From: Aporrectodea caliginosa
Lineage: Eukaryota; Annelida; Clitellata; Crassiclitellata; Lumbricidae
Direction of reading: 5' to 3'
DNA length: 64,000 nt
Assembly (NCBI GenBank): GCA_020284085.1
Contig: JACEVL010000285.1
Coordinates: forward strand, 41,001-105,000
Below are positions 42,990 through 55,999 of this stretch, piece after piece (the stretch's first letter is position 1; every line of letters begins with the position of its first letter). The notes under the pieces are model-generated. The model searched no databases. It had not been told where the DNA came from and worked only from the letters and a program-made list of their open reading frames with translations. Made by a program: the position numbers and the translations under genes.

Positions 42990-43720
42990 AAGAGATTCGT
43001 TCCGGAGAATGAGAGGGAAAATTCGTCCGGGCCACGGAGGCCCTCAGCCACCCAGTGCCACTTGAGGCCTCTCCGCCATCCACCAACTCGAAACGGAGCC
43101 GACTTTTCGATGCGGATTACGTTCCCGACTTGGGCGATAATTACATTTTTAATTATCTCCAAAAGCCGGCGACTAATTCCGTTGGTCGTTGCCGCCGTGC
43201 CTCTGTCTTTCGGCTTGGCGGCGCTTTGATCTGATGACGGTGATCGATGGTCTCTTTCTTGGCTTCCTCGCTGTCTACCCTTCCTCCTCGTCACTCGCTC
43301 CAACCCTCGCCCTTCCCCCAACCATAACCCCATTCAGTGTCTGCTCCTGTCAGGGTTCATTAGCATTCCTGACGCAACTTCCGTGCCGAACTACTTTCTT
43401 CGGCGGACGCAGCCATCGGCACACTCCGACCGTGACCGCGCGCGAGACCCCGATTCCAGGAGTCGCACCGCCCATCTGCCAATCAATCTAGCAAGCCCCG
43501 CCCATCTAACGCTGGACCGATCCACTTTCCACAAAAGGGAGGATAGCGTCGTGTATGCGACGACGTGCTGCAGCAAGGTCTGCGGTCTGCCACAGCAAGA
43601 GCTTTCCTTTGTTAATCCTCGACCAGGGCAAGCATTATTCGCGCGAGCGGTCTTCGTATGTTTAGCGATCCGTCGTTTTTCCATCCGGTTCTACACTTCC
43701 GATCAAATGAATAACTTGGC
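42990..43720. promoter_or_regulatory. GC/CpG-rich island, candidate regulatory region
   Basis: CpG-rich unique-looking sequence in AT-rich surroundings. It contains AATTACATTTTTAATTATC (homeodomain-type core) and CTTTGATCTGATGACGGTG (TCF-type core). No coding frame with a recognised domain. Confidence 0.3.
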
Positions 43721-44461
43721 GGCCAATTACAGCAACCCCCGACCGATCAAAGAACTTAGACCGATTCAATTTCTAAGCTATTTTCGAACAAAACTACATT
43801 ACCGACCGTTTATTCTGATTGTGTCGTACCATACATTCATGCACGGTAGCTGTCAACGTATATTTTCAGGACTTGTGCAGCTGACCATAGAGGTCGCTAC
43901 AGACTACAGTAACTATCACGGTTAGGCTACAGTTTTATTATTAGGCCTATATTTGCAGTAGGCCGAATAAGAGAAGTCAGAGAACATTATACGTCGCGCA
44001 TATTTTGTCCTTGCTTTAGAACTGCGCACTGAAGACTTCTTGCGATGTAGCATCATAAATGTTAATTATGATGTAATGTAATGAAGACAATGCATATAGC
44101 GCAGTTTGGAAGAAAAGTAATTAATAAATAACACGCCTTAATGTGAGATAAGATAAGATGTTGTACAGAGATCGAGAAAATATGTTGAGTGAGTTAATTC
44201 TGTAGCTCATTTATGAAATAAAAATAGTAGCCTAAATAAATATGTAATGTGCATAATTTTTTTTATAGGTAAGCCTCCAGTCAATTTATATTACAATTAA
44301 TCGTAGGATTACAATTTCTGTTGCTGCCATCTTCATTACAACTGCATTGTGCATAGGATTCTGATATTCAATGGCAACAATAACATAGGTCTACATGGAG
44401 TCATTTTCGTATGAGTAGGCTACTAGCAGTGGCGCTGTTTCACTAATTGATCCGGCATGCT

Positions 44462-44838
44462 TTTGTGTCCTATGCACGTATTGCTCAGCATTCAGAAAGA
44501 GTGCATAACGATCATGACATCACGGCAAGTGGAGCTTACTGCTTAGGCTAAATTGGTGCATACTGATTTGCACCTTTATTAATTCTCTTGGTGAACTATC
44601 TAATAATTTATAACTTTAATGCCTCATAATAGGTCTCAGTAGCCTATACTACATGCATGGAGTAATTTTTCTATCTCATTTCTACCCTGAAACAGGTTTA
44701 ATATTTTTTTTGTTTATATAGAAATATTTATAAATTCTTGTTGTTTAGATTAAAGTGTAAGCACCACTTGCGGTAATGTTATGTTATGCACTCTTTCTTC
44801 TTTCTGAATGCATAAGATATGCAAGCATGCTAATGCAC
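44462..44838. repeat. imperfect inverted repeat, about 80-bp arms
   Basis: The left arm (about 44462-44545) and right arm (about 44752-44838) are inverted copies sharing GTAAGC.CCACTTGC, TTATGCACTCTTTCT and AGCATGC segments. The spacer is about 200 bp. MITE or foldback-type element; no clear target duplication. Confidence 0.5.
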
Positions 44839-45079
44839 AAACTGGTCAAACATCCTATGTTTAACGACATCTTATGGATGCAAGGACCATTCGTTGACGT
44901 CATGACCCTCCTTTTTCAATGCTTGGGATTGCTCCTCTCAGTGTTAGTCCAAGTGATGTTATGTCCTCATTTATATTGTCTATATCAATGCATCGTTGTG
45001 TTGGTCTGTCTTTGTTTGCTTTGCATTGTGTGGAATTCGGTCAACTGCATGGCATTCTCTCCATGTATACATGTCCAAA

Positions 45080-45272
45080 CAGTGGCGGCGCCAGACATTT
45101 TTTGTAACCGGAGCATATAGCCAGGGCAATCATACAAGCAACCAGTGCAGGGGCGGTTTATGCCCCAAATAAATTCTCGGCAGGGCAAAAATTCTGGCAG
45201 GGCAACGACCAGGGCAAAGGCTTTTTTACCATGACATTTGCCCTTGCATGCCCTGGTGTCGTGCCGCCACTG
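45080..45272. mobile_element. hAT-type MITE (193 bp)
   Basis: Ends CAGTGGCGGCGCCAGAC and, inverted, CAGTGGCGGCACGACACC. Perfect 8-bp duplication TGTCCAAA at 45072-45079 and 45273-45280. The interior contains AGGGCAA-type repeats. Confidence 0.85.
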
Positions 45273-46052
45273 TGTCCAAACCATCGGAGTATTTTCTGAA
45301 CGACTTTGTCTAGCAATGCAGGGACTTCAAGAATACAGAATATTTTATATCAGACAAAATTTAATTTTTCCCAACGCTTTTATAATTGATAGTCATAGAT
45401 TCTCTAAACACCAGTATTCATATAGTAAACGTGGATTAAACATATGGTCTGCACATATATCCCAACAAATCTTCGCCTGCATGTGTATTTTCTGTAAAAC
45501 GCATTTACATATTATACATATCTCATTATTTATATAGCGCTTTCGATAGCCATACAACGTGGGTGATTCAGTGTACCACACATATCGTATACCGATATAC
45601 ATGCATGTATACGACAGCTGTAATTAACGTTTCTGCTATGCGCTTCAAATTATGAGGATGCAAGCAAGTCAGAGCAGCTTCGAGACATTCTTGTCCCTAA
45701 AGTCTTTACGTGTATATTTTGGCTAAGCTTATTATCATTAAGTCGATATTTGTCTATGTAGGCCTATTATATTGATTCATGTTTCTTCAGAGTTCTTCAT
45801 AATTATTCTGTGCATGCATACGTCGTATTCAAATTTCTTCATCCCTGCGTGTGGGTGTGTGTGCGTGGCTCATCGCTTCTGTCTAGTGGTCGTTTAAATG
45901 GCAGTCAACTCCAACGCATGTACATCTGATGATTCAAGGAGTTATACCTGGAAGAAAAACAAAACATATTATTTTGTATGAATAGATCACAGGCTCGTAT
46001 ACACTGTATACGCCAGTCTATTACCAGGATCATACAAATAAGCTTAAAGCCT

Positions 46053-46213
46053 CATGGGCGTAGCTAGGAATAATTTCGGAGGGGTTTTAAGTTTTCGGGG
46101 GAGGGGTTCCATCAGAAATGTTCGATATTTCACATATAATGGCATAGAAAAAATTAATTCGGGAATTTATTTGAGGGGGTTTGAACCTGTAAGCCCCCCT
46201 AAATACGACCATG
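46053..46213. mobile_element. hAT-type MITE, CATGGGCGTA family, copy 1
   Basis: Starts CATGGGCGTAGCTAGGA and ends, inverted, CATGGTCGTATTTAGG. The 8-bp flanks do not match, so it is older or its ends are altered. The interior has GGGGTTT-type stretches like copies 2 and 3. Confidence 0.5.
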
Positions 46214-46326
46214 TAGGATTGTAGGGCCTCATGCACAAGTATTCGTGAAAGAGACACTCATGCAAGAATATAAGATGCTGCTCTTTGTGCAAACACTCGG
46301 TATACCATTAGTAGGCCATGTAGGCA

Positions 46327-46348
46327 TAATAATAATAAAAATAATAAT

Positions 46349-46384
<36 letters not shown>

Positions 46385-46398
46385 AATAATCATAATAA
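46327..46398 (+). repeat. (AAT)n(AAC)n microsatellite
   Basis: AAT units followed by about twelve AAC units, then AAT units. Confidence 0.95.
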
Positions 46399-47301
46399 GT
46401 GGTTGAGACAGTGCACTTGCATGCGTGGGACGTCAGTGAAAAAATGAAAGCAAATTTAAGTAGGCCTATGTTTAGATTTTCGAACGGATGAACGAACGGA
46501 CGGAAGGACGGAGGAGGGTTGGATAGATATAGATGGGAGCATTGACATGTACAAGTGCAGGTGCGAAGGGCTGGAGCTGGGCGTTCTTAATTCTTGGGTC
46601 GTATGCACACTGCAGCCTATATATAGGTAGGCCCATATATAGGACGCGTATTAGATGTTTCTTTCTTGCCCTCTTTTATGCTCGCATAGTTATATCGATA
46701 GGAGGGAATCAACTCATTTCGGAGCAGCTGCAGTACCAGCTGATGGAAGCATAAAAGGCCGATCAATGTCCTGTAGCATGAACCCCTTTCTGCCCCATCA
46801 CCTGCACTCTCCTCCACCCAGTTGCAGCAGCAGGCGTTGATGGTCCTGGCATCGAATGATCTCAAGTGGTACTACCGAATGTGACTGAGCATGCAGAGAT
46901 GTCACACCCGAAGGTCAACGGTGCAATATGGGTTGGAGCTGACCATTCTGTTCTGCTGGACTGGTCATTGTTTTCTGGCGGGCTGGACGTTGCTCGGCTG
47001 CTGAAGGTCTTAAGTGGCGATTACTATAGTCAGTGGCAGGTGATTGTCATAGGCGTCTAATATATCACCGGTCATCAATCATCAGTGTCCACTTGCAAGT
47101 GACTGATGTCCATGTCCACGATGACCATCAGTCGACGCCACTTACATGTATCCGACAATTAGAAGATGGATGAGAAACGGTTGCAGCGCTTGGTCGACAA
47201 GAATAATCTCCGCAGCCTAGCATCCTTAATTGAAACTCCCATCATGCAAATATATGCAACCACTCTTACAGTGCATGAGCTTACTGATTATGATGCCACT
47301 C

Positions 47302-47530
47302 TTCTATGAAGATGACGACGACGACGATGATGATAACGGCGATGATGGCAACGACGAAGACGAAGACGATAATGATGCTTATCATGATACCAGATGTCTT
47401 TGTTGTTGTTGTTGATGATGCGAATGATGAATATCACGAGGATGATGATGTTGATAATGCTGATAATTCTGATGATGATAATGATGATGCCCAATATTGT
47501 TTTTGATGATGATGATGATGGTTATGATGA
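47302..47530 (+). repeat. (GAT/GAC)n-rich compound repeat
   Basis: Degenerate GAT, GAC, GAA triplets. Gives Asp/Met/Ile-rich open frames in several phases that are not genes. Confidence 0.9.
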
Positions 47531-47913
47531 CAAGGCAACTGAAATCTTATTCAATCTTACATTAACGTCTGCACAAATTTAATAAAAATGATAACGTTAA
47601 ACAATATTAGTGCATGCATGTATCATGGACGTCGTTAAGCATGAACAAATCCTAAGACCTATGGCCTACGCGAATTAAAATCTTGCACAGTAACACAATT
47701 GAACTAAATTAGACTTACTTCATAGCAGAGCAGAGCAAAGCAGAATAGAATTAATAGGATAGGATAGAATATAATAGAGTAGGATGAACTGCAATTTAAG
47801 CGAACCGCAGTTAAGGGAGCAGCAGCAGTATACAGCATTATATATTGACCTATAAGTAAGCTTAGTATAGTGTCTGAAATCGTATACCAGATACGGTCAG
47901 ACCATAAAGACAT

Positions 47914-47914
<1 letters not shown>

Positions 47915-47964
<50 letters not shown>

Positions 47965-48022
47965 TATATATCATATATATATCATATATATATCATATAT
48001 TATATATATAATATAATATATG
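47915..48022. repeat. (TA)n microsatellite with ATCATA variants
   Basis: About 45 bp of pure TA, then TATATATCATATA units. Confidence 0.95.
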
Positions 48023-48464
48023 ATTAGGCCTATATAACACCACCTTGTAACAGATCAGTATAAATTCATTGACTGCTTGCAATGAAATAAACTCATGAAA
48101 TTAATAGGCCTACTGTTTATAAGGTCCAAGTGTCGGCAAAATATGAACTCATGAGACACTGCACGAGATATAGCATGGAAGTCGCTGGAATGAGAAGCCA
48201 GCCATGTAATGAAATTTCGAAGAGGCATCATGTGTTATTCTCCACATGAGAATGATGAGACGCTCCAGTTTCCTTTGCATGCAGTGCCACGGCAACACCA
48301 ACATAATATGCATACGTATACATATACAAGCATACATACGAGTCATACATACATACACATACAGATATAACCATGTATAGCTCAGCTGTTGATGACAAAG
48401 TAGCAGTAAATTAGACAAAATGTATACACGCAATCGTAATGAAAGCAAACAACATCTTCAACAA

Positions 48465-48680
48465 CAACAACTACTAATACTAATACTGCATGTAAGCTGA
48501 AAACTGCTAGTAGCATATATAGTACTACTACTATTGCTGCTGCTACTATTAGTACTAACACTACTAGTAGTAGTAGCAGCAGCAGCAGCAATATATATAT
48601 ATATATATGCTATTAGTAGTGTACAGTATGGTATCAGTACTAGTAGTTGTTGTTGATGTTGTTGTTGTTTTACTTGCATA
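48465..48680. repeat. trinucleotide-rich region (CTA, CTG, TTG) with (TA)n
   Basis: Interspersed ACTACT, GCTGCT, AGTAGC runs, a TA run at about 48591-48609 and GTTGTTGTT. Confidence 0.8.
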
Positions 48681-49599
48681 TATTTTCGTCTGTATATCCT
48701 ATCTGACTCATTCGTGAGCTGTTTTGCTGCACGTAAAAATACCGGACGCCCGCTGCGTGGCTGTATTATATATAGACGTGCATGTAGCAAACACTGCAAC
48801 ATGCATACAGTGTCTGTGGAACGAGACTCACGAGAGTTTCAAATGTATAGGCTCTCAAGAATTATTATTCTCACGTGTGTGCACGTTCATGATGTATAAA
48901 CCCGTGTGTATAATAGGTATATATGTGCAAGCGCGCACATATATATACAGCAGACAATGGGATACAATACAACGCAATACACAAAATGTTACAACGGAAC
49001 CGATGTATACAATATACGAGTAAATTCTATGTGTGGTATAAACTCCGTGTGTCTTGCAGAACTATATCTATTCGACTGTATAATATTTTGCATGCAATCA
49101 TGCAGACAACATGAAGTATAGGCGCTATAAATTTAAACGATTACCAAATGCTAGATGATAACACTTATAACTTTATCTAGTCAGTTAGTCAGATCATCTG
49201 CATGCACATGGAAAACATGAAAATTCGATGACATGGTGGTTTGATTGTTTTAGGACGAGTTTTTTCTAAATCACTGCTCTGCTATAAAATATGTCGAAAA
49301 TCTTTCTTTGAGTAAATTTGGACAGTAACCTCACATTTCGATCCCCGCATACATAAGAAGTAAAGAACCCTTTGCAAATATTTTTTCTATCATATTAGGT
49401 CTCTGTTTTCGCTGCACAGCAGGCCTTTCTCAGAGCATGAAGTCAATACGGGCAAGACATCATTGCTACTCGGTCAACCGCATTGGTTTCCTGTACAATT
49501 CAGGATAAGATTTGAACTGGCCTGTGTTACGAGCAATCCTGTAGCCTATAACTTTACATTCAGATGGCAAAATCATCATGTAACCTTTATATAGTGAGA

Positions 49600-50112
49600 C
49601 AGAAAGGTAAAGCAGAGAGTTAAAGAGAGTGATGCAAGAGAAAGGAGGAATGAGGAAAAGGAGGAGTTAGAAGAAGGAAGAGTGAAGAGAAGGAGGAGTA
49701 AGGATGAGGAGGAGTTAGAAGGGAGGAGTGAGGAGAAGGAGGAGTAAAGATGAAGAAGAGTTAGAAGAAGGAGGAGTGAGGAGAAGGAGGAGTTAGAAGG
49801 GAGGAGTGAGGAGAAGGAGGAGTAAAGATGAAGAAGAGTTAGAAGAAGAAGGAGTAAGGAGAAGGAGTAGTTAGAAAGGGAGGAGTAAGGAGAGGAAGAC
49901 GTTAGAACAGGTGGGAGTGAAGAGAAGGAGGATTGAGGATAAGGAGGAGAAGAGAACAAAGAGTGAAGAGGATGAGAAGTAGAAGTACATAGAATGGAGG
50001 ATCCAGATGAGGAATAAGAGTATAGGAGGAAGAGGAATAAAGAGGTGGAGTAGTGAGGTGGAGGAGAAGGAGGAGGAGGAGGAGGAGGAGTGAGGTGAAG
50101 GAAGAGTATATG
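49600..50112 (+). repeat. about 500-bp polypurine (GGAGAA)n-type tract
   Basis: Nearly pure A/G on the plus strand with imperfect units such as GTGAGGAGAAGGAGGAGTTA. Mirror-like purine tracts can adopt triplex structure. Confidence 0.9.
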
Positions 50113-50129
50113 GATGATGGAGTTTCTGG

Positions 50130-50960
50130 TCGAAGATGGATGACAGTTGCATCCTTCCGGGACCTTGCCAACCCCTTTATCGATTCCTTTGTTCTCGCGG
50201 CGAAAAGGGCAACGACAAAGCGCATGCGCAGTCCAAGATATGAAAGGCCTGATTATTCTCCCTCTCGTCCCGCGGGACAGGCAGGTGCTATCAGCGCTCC
50301 TCTCGGCGTCCGCCCGGTCGGTCAGTCGGTCTGGCCATCGGTCCTGCAGGCTGCAGAGTCGCGGAGGAGCGCAGCGTGGACATCTCTCCGATTCAGCGAC
50401 ATAACGAATGTCCGAGGGGGCGAGGTTCGGCAGCGGGGGCAGGGCCCGTCTGGTCCGTCGGACCGCGAATCTTTACGATCGGCGCCACCTCTGCCTTGAC
50501 CGCCTGCTTTTGATATCGTGCGTTATATACGGGCGTCCGGTCGGAGGCGAGCGACCGGCCGCCGACCCACCGGTCCCAGCGGGGGTGAACGGCCGCCGGC
50601 CGGGCATCGACGACCGTCGGTGATTGCCTTGCCCGAAGCTCATCAACAGCCTAACCAGTTTTCGCAGATAATTCCACCTGGGAGACCTCCATTTATTCGG
50701 GATATTTGTAATTTTCCCGTTTTATTACGAAGCGAGAGGCCCCGCAAACAGACCGCCGCCATCAATAACGCAATGTAAACTGGTTCGTGTCGGCTGTGCG
50801 TAGGGGCGGGAGAGGGGGAGCGGGCAGCGAAGGCGTCCGGGGTCGGCCGAGGTCAGCGTCCAAAGACGGCTGCTGCTGCTGCTGCCCATGGTGGTGGTGA
50901 GGGTTGGGTGGTGGCGGTGGTGGTGGGGTGATGGGGAGGAGGAAGTGCCAGCCTCTGTAC
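50130..50960. promoter_or_regulatory. GC/CpG-rich island, candidate regulatory region
   Basis: Abruptly GC-rich between a polypurine tract and microsatellites. It includes a GCGCATGCGCAG NRF1-like motif at about 50219 and an AT-rich core with TTTTATTACGAA near 50720. No recognised protein. Confidence 0.35.
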
Positions 50961-51059
50961 CATAAAGGAAAACGAAATTTCGATGGCGATTCTGTGGAGG
51001 CGGATCGATGATTGGATGTGATGGAAGAACAGATGCAGAAGCGGAGGGAGATGGAGAGA

Positions 51060-51115
51060 GGGAGGGAGGCAGGGAGGGAGTGGAAGGGAAGAAGGGAGGA
51101 GGAGGTATAGTGGAG
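51060..51115 (+). repeat. purine-rich GGGAGG tract
   Basis: GGGAGG/GAAGGG repeats. Confidence 0.7.
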
Positions 51116-51497
51116 CAAGAGCAGATAGACTGAAGGAAATAAATCATAAGCGGAGAGCGCATGCAGCAGAGCTATATAAATATAGGCGGTCGTGATGAAG
51201 CTTTGGTCAGAAAGTTCTGGCTAAACTCTCGACGACCTTTGAACCCTCCTCCGTTCTATCCAATATTTTTGAATCATCCCTTCTATATCCACCTGCATTC
51301 ATCCAAATCAATATATATGTATATACATATACAAATATACATGCATATACAACATTTATATTTGCATATATCTATGTATCTCTATATCTATCATAATATA
51401 TATCTATGTATACAGCTATACATATCTATAATGATATCATATATTCATCTATATACATTATTGTCATCGTCGTCGTCCTCCTCCTTTCTCTTCTTCT

Positions 51498-51498
51498 T

Positions 51499-51565
<67 letters not shown>

Positions 51566-51655
51566 GCATCATCAGCATCATCATCATCATCATCATCATC
51601 ATCGTCATCATCATCATCAGCAGCAGCAGCATCGTCGTCGTCGTCGTCGTCGTCG

Positions 51656-51686
<31 letters not shown>

Positions 51687-51690
51687 TGCA
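51498..51690 (+). repeat. (CAT)n microsatellite with CAG and CGT blocks
   Basis: About 190 bp of trinucleotides: CAT, then CAG interruptions, then a (CGT)n block, then CAT. Apparent Ser, Met or Ile homopolymer frames are artefacts of this repeat. Confidence 0.98.
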
Positions 51691-51869
51691 TGATAGACTT
51701 AAAGTACTGCAATAAATTATTCACAATCATTTAAATAGACTTAAATTCCACGTATACACGCCGAGCTTACCAATCGGTCCAACCGAATCAGATTTTTGGC
51801 TGGATTTGATTGCAGGTTGAGATCGGTTCACATGAAATTCTGCATTAAAATGACTGCATTCAAAAATAT

Positions 51870-51961
51870 ATATATAGAGAGACAGACAGACAGACACGAA
51901 CAGAGAGACAGACAGACAGACAGACAGAGACAGAGACAGACAGACAAACAGAGAGAGAGAG

Positions 51962-52024
<63 letters not shown>

Positions 52025-52047
52025 ACACACACACACATACACGCACA
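51870..52047 (+). repeat. (GACA)n-(GA)n-(CA)n compound microsatellite
   Basis: GACAGACA units, about 45 bp of pure GA at 51975-52020, then CACACA. Confidence 0.97.
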
Positions 52048-52439
52048 CACACGTATGAACAGGTCCATGTATAAAAATGTATGCGGACGGTGTTAAGGTG
52101 TCAAGCGTGGCTGACATGGCTTCCATAACTGCCACGACGCGTGAACTGTACAGAGCAGAGGAGGCAGAACAAACAGAGCGACGACTGCCGGATGAATAGT
52201 TCACTTCGCCGCCGATTAACTATTCGTCCGTCGGTCGGTCAATTGGCGCCAAAACCGCGACTCGCCTCATCCGTCACTCTGTGTGTATATATGGGAACGC
52301 CAGACTCTGTATGTGTTTATAGGGACGCCTTGTGACATCTTGACACATGCGCTCCAAGTGCCTTCTCCTCTGCCGTCGGTGCCAGGAGACTGCATGTGCT
52401 GTATTATACGGTATAGCAGAAAGGCTGTTGCCAAGTGTG

Positions 52440-52672
52440 TGTGAGAGACAGACAGACACAGATAGAGACAGAGAGATAGAGACAGAGAGATAGAAACAGA
52501 GAGATGGAGACAGAGAGATAGAGACAGAGAGATAGAAACAGAGAGATATAGACAGAGAGATAGAGACAGAGAGATAGAGACAGAGAGATATATAGACAGA
52601 GAGATAGAGACAGAGAGATAGAGACAGAGAGATAGAAACAGAGAGCTATAGAGACAGAGAGATACAGAGACA
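52440..52672 (+). repeat. GACAGAGAGATA minisatellite
   Basis: About 18 imperfect copies of a 12-bp unit GAGACAGAGAGATA/GAAACAGAGAGATA. Confidence 0.95.
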
Positions 52673-54359
52673 GGCGAACTGGCATAACCATTACACGGAT
52701 ATATAGAGAGACGGTGGTCATGTCTGGATGGTGCTACTGGCACCGCCACCTCCAACGGCGTCAGTGCTACATGGGGTAATAGCCGTGGTCTCATTAATAC
52801 ACAATGTTCTCTCCTCTTTGGCGACTCTTCTTCTCTCGACCGGTGCCCTCCCCGCGCGCCCCGCTCCTTATCCCCCGGAGGCCGCAAAATAATTACTTGC
52901 AGTAAAGTTTCTGATAAGCGTCGTATGTTTTGTTCGTCTGTCTTTGGACAGGCAATCCATTCCATCCTTCGGGAGAACACTTTCATCATCAGTCCACACA
53001 CCAACACGTGCACGCGCTCTCACTTCCACTCTCCTTGTATTATACGCCTAACACTCACTCATTCAATACAACAACGGATGCACTCTGCACATGTAGGCAT
53101 GCATATATCTAGGCTACATACATCCGTAGCTACATGCACTTATACATGCAGAACGAATGCAGAATCAAGTGTACACTAGAACATCGTCTTATAGAGCATA
53201 TTGTTATAAACACAAAAACTTATATTATTCGACCAGACATGTGCAAGTATACTATAGATCCCATATTGGTTTCAGCATTCGACTTGGCAGCGCTGTAACG
53301 CTACGGTAATTTTAACACAGTGCTTAAAATTTCCCCTATTGCAATGACAGCTTCGTAATGAGGTCCCATGTAGGCCTATGCGCATATATAGGCCTATAAA
53401 AAATGATTTGTAAATATTGTGTTATTCATAATCACTTATGCATAGTTGCATGCATGAACTATATGACGAACCATGCACATCGCAGGTAAGACTCATTTTG
53501 TATGCAAACAATATTCAATATATATGCATACATATAATTATATTTTAATGTCCTGCATGAACAGGAGCGTAGCCATACTTAAATTCAAGAGGAGGCAACT
53601 TCACAGACCATTGGCAATATTCTGGTTATTCGGGTCATTGGTCAATAGAATTTCCAGTATATATAAAGAAAGCAAGAGGAGGCAACTGCGTACATACATC
53701 TATTTACATATTTCTACTATTTATACACGCACAGCTGCATGCAAATATGTAGGAAATATGTAGGCCTGTTTGCCACATAGTTTTGCATTAATCTATATAA
53801 TGCATTTTCTCAACATCTATGTAAGGCATACATGCAGGTTAAGCAATGAGCATATACTCAAAACAACTGAAATTTCTGCGGATGTAGGGTCGACAAATTA
53901 TTGAACTGAAAGCAATTGCTCTTATAAAATGTGGTGTCCACAAATATTATAAGTTATTTGCACATTAAGTTTACACATTAAATTAAAACAGCTGAGTTAG
54001 CTTTACACATATGATATGACCGCATCAGTTTGACCGCTTTGAAAAAAATATTTTGAAATGCTGATTTTAAGCTTGATAAATTTTCGATTGTATTTGTATA
54101 CACACAAAACCTACGAAACCTTCACTCCTGAATTGGTCCGGTTCAAGGAAACAAGTTCAAAAGATAGCTATATATATATATATATAAGAGAAATATATAT
54201 TTGTAGCCTATATACATGTATATATACATTTATATGTAAGCCTATACGTACAGATATATATATGATATTTATATCCATGCATATATAATTATATATGCAT
54301 ATATATATATGAATGATATGCATTTACAGCCATTCAAATAAAAGTGGATCGTGTCAGTT

Positions 54360-54840
54360 GGAGATCAGATGGCGATTTGAATTAGTTGCGAATCATGACA
54401 AATTGCCCATCGGGGTGTCCAAACACGGGACCTCCGTGCCAATTGGAACCAACGGCAGATCTGTGTTCATTTTTGGCCGGTCTTGGCCCGAGACAGCCGG
54501 GCAATTGTTTGCGAATACACGATCCGATTGTCCCTCGGAGAGCGAACCAGGGTCCGGATCGAGCCCAGCAGGGCGCCCGGAATGACGAGTGAGGGACCGG
54601 ACCGACCGGGACACCCGCGGCCGTCGGGTTACGAGTCCCCGGCGGACGGAAGGACGGACGGCGTCGGGGGCCAAGACACGCCGACCTGTCGAAATGGACA
54701 CGCCCCGAAGACTTTTGGGACAATGATGAGTGAGACCTCAGGGATCGATTCGATGGATGAGACGACTGCTGCTGATGCTGCTGATGCTGATGCTGCTGAT
54801 GCTGCTGCTGTTGGCTGCGAACAATGGTGATGATGAAGAG
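54360..54840. promoter_or_regulatory. GC/CpG-rich island
   Basis: Nonrepetitive GC-rich block between (TA)n-rich DNA and a long CT microsatellite; ends in a GCTGATGCTGCTGATGCTG trinucleotide run (about 54770-54815). No recognised protein. Confidence 0.3.
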
Positions 54841-54929
54841 ATGCGATGCACTAAATGCATGCGCGTTCACACATGCGCATTGTGTGAACGTGAAGGCTTG
54901 GCAGACGAAAACATGCACAAGAGAAACAG

Positions 54930-54931
54930 CG

Positions 54932-54968
<37 letters not shown>

Positions 54969-55115
54969 GTCTCTCTGTCTCTCTGTGTCTCTGTCTCTCT
55001 CTGTGTCTGTCTGTCTGTCTGCCTGTCTGTCTGTCTGTCTCTCTCTCTGTCTCTCTCTGTCTATCTCTGTCTATCTCTGTCTCTGTCTCTGTCTGTCTCT
55101 CTGTCTCTGTCTCTG

Positions 55116-55188
<73 letters not shown>
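54930..55188 (+). repeat. (CT)n-(CTGT)n-(TA)n compound microsatellite
   Basis: Pyrimidine-rich CTCT and CTGTCT units over about 220 bp, then about 34 bp of TA. It is the strand complement of the type at 51870-52672. Confidence 0.97.
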
Positions 55189-55191
<3 letters not shown>

Positions 55192-55820
55192 CCAAGAACA
55201 ATCTATATTTAGCAAAATGATGTTATAACTCTACATGCCTTCTCTTCGACCAATAAACAGAATTGATTGATTGATAATTCGTTTTCTATGAAAGATCATG
55301 GAACTCTTCATCTGCATGATCTGTGATCAATTATTAAATGTTATCTAATCGTTTGCATTTAATAAAATCGATGCAGCCATATATGCATGTTGTTTCGTCA
55401 CTTATTAAACTCGGCCAAGACTCAGACGTTTCATTACCTGCTCAATTCTGTTTAAACACTTGAATGATGCTTCATTCATTCATTGACAGATTCTGCCTAA
55501 TCACTTGTCAGTTATAACTTGCTTACTTACATACATTTTCCAGTTGGTTAGTTACCTAAGGAGTCAGGACACTTAATACTCCATCTAGACCTTGGCACGT
55601 AAAACATTTATATTGCGGATGATTTTCGCATGCATTTAATGCCGAGGATAGATAGCACACGAAAACTTTTATCACATGTTAGGTTAGCCCAACACATAAA
55701 TGTGATTCTCTTGTAAACCAAAATGCGGTTAGCAATTGGTATAATAAAGGATATACTTACTTACTTACTTACTTACCTTGTCTTACAGGATGCTTCATCC
55801 ATTAATATATTGGACAAAAT

Positions 55821-55999
55821 CACGGGCGCATATGGGGGGGGGGGTTACGGGTTCACCCCCAAATAAATTGCCGAATTTTTGTTCAGTGCAATTATATGCG
55901 AAATACAAAAAAACTTGAACCTTTTCGACCATTTCCAATGGAACCACCCCCCGAAAACTTAAAATCCCCCTCCGAAATTGTTTCCTGGATACGCCCATG
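55821..55999. mobile_element. hAT-type MITE, CATGGGCGTA family, copy 2
   Basis: Starts CACGGGCGCATATGGGG and ends, inverted, CATGGGCGTATCCAGGAA. Perfect 8-bp duplication GACAAAAT at 55813-55820 and 56000-56007. The interior shares CATTTYCAATGGAACC and CCGAAAWCTTAAAATCCC with the copy at 63135. Confidence 0.8.

Noticed and set aside
43383..43925. 180-codon frame in the 43-kb GC island
   Set aside because: No domain, and long frames are expected by chance in GC-rich DNA; opposite-strand frames are equally long.
51161..51715. 184-codon Ser-rich open frame and opposite Met-rich frame
   Set aside because: Both come from a (CAT)n/(CGT)n microsatellite; no real protein composition outside the repeat.
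52267..53013. 248-codon minus-strand frame with Leu-Ser-Val repeats
   Set aside because: Translation of the GACAGAGAGATA minisatellite; flanking residues match nothing known.
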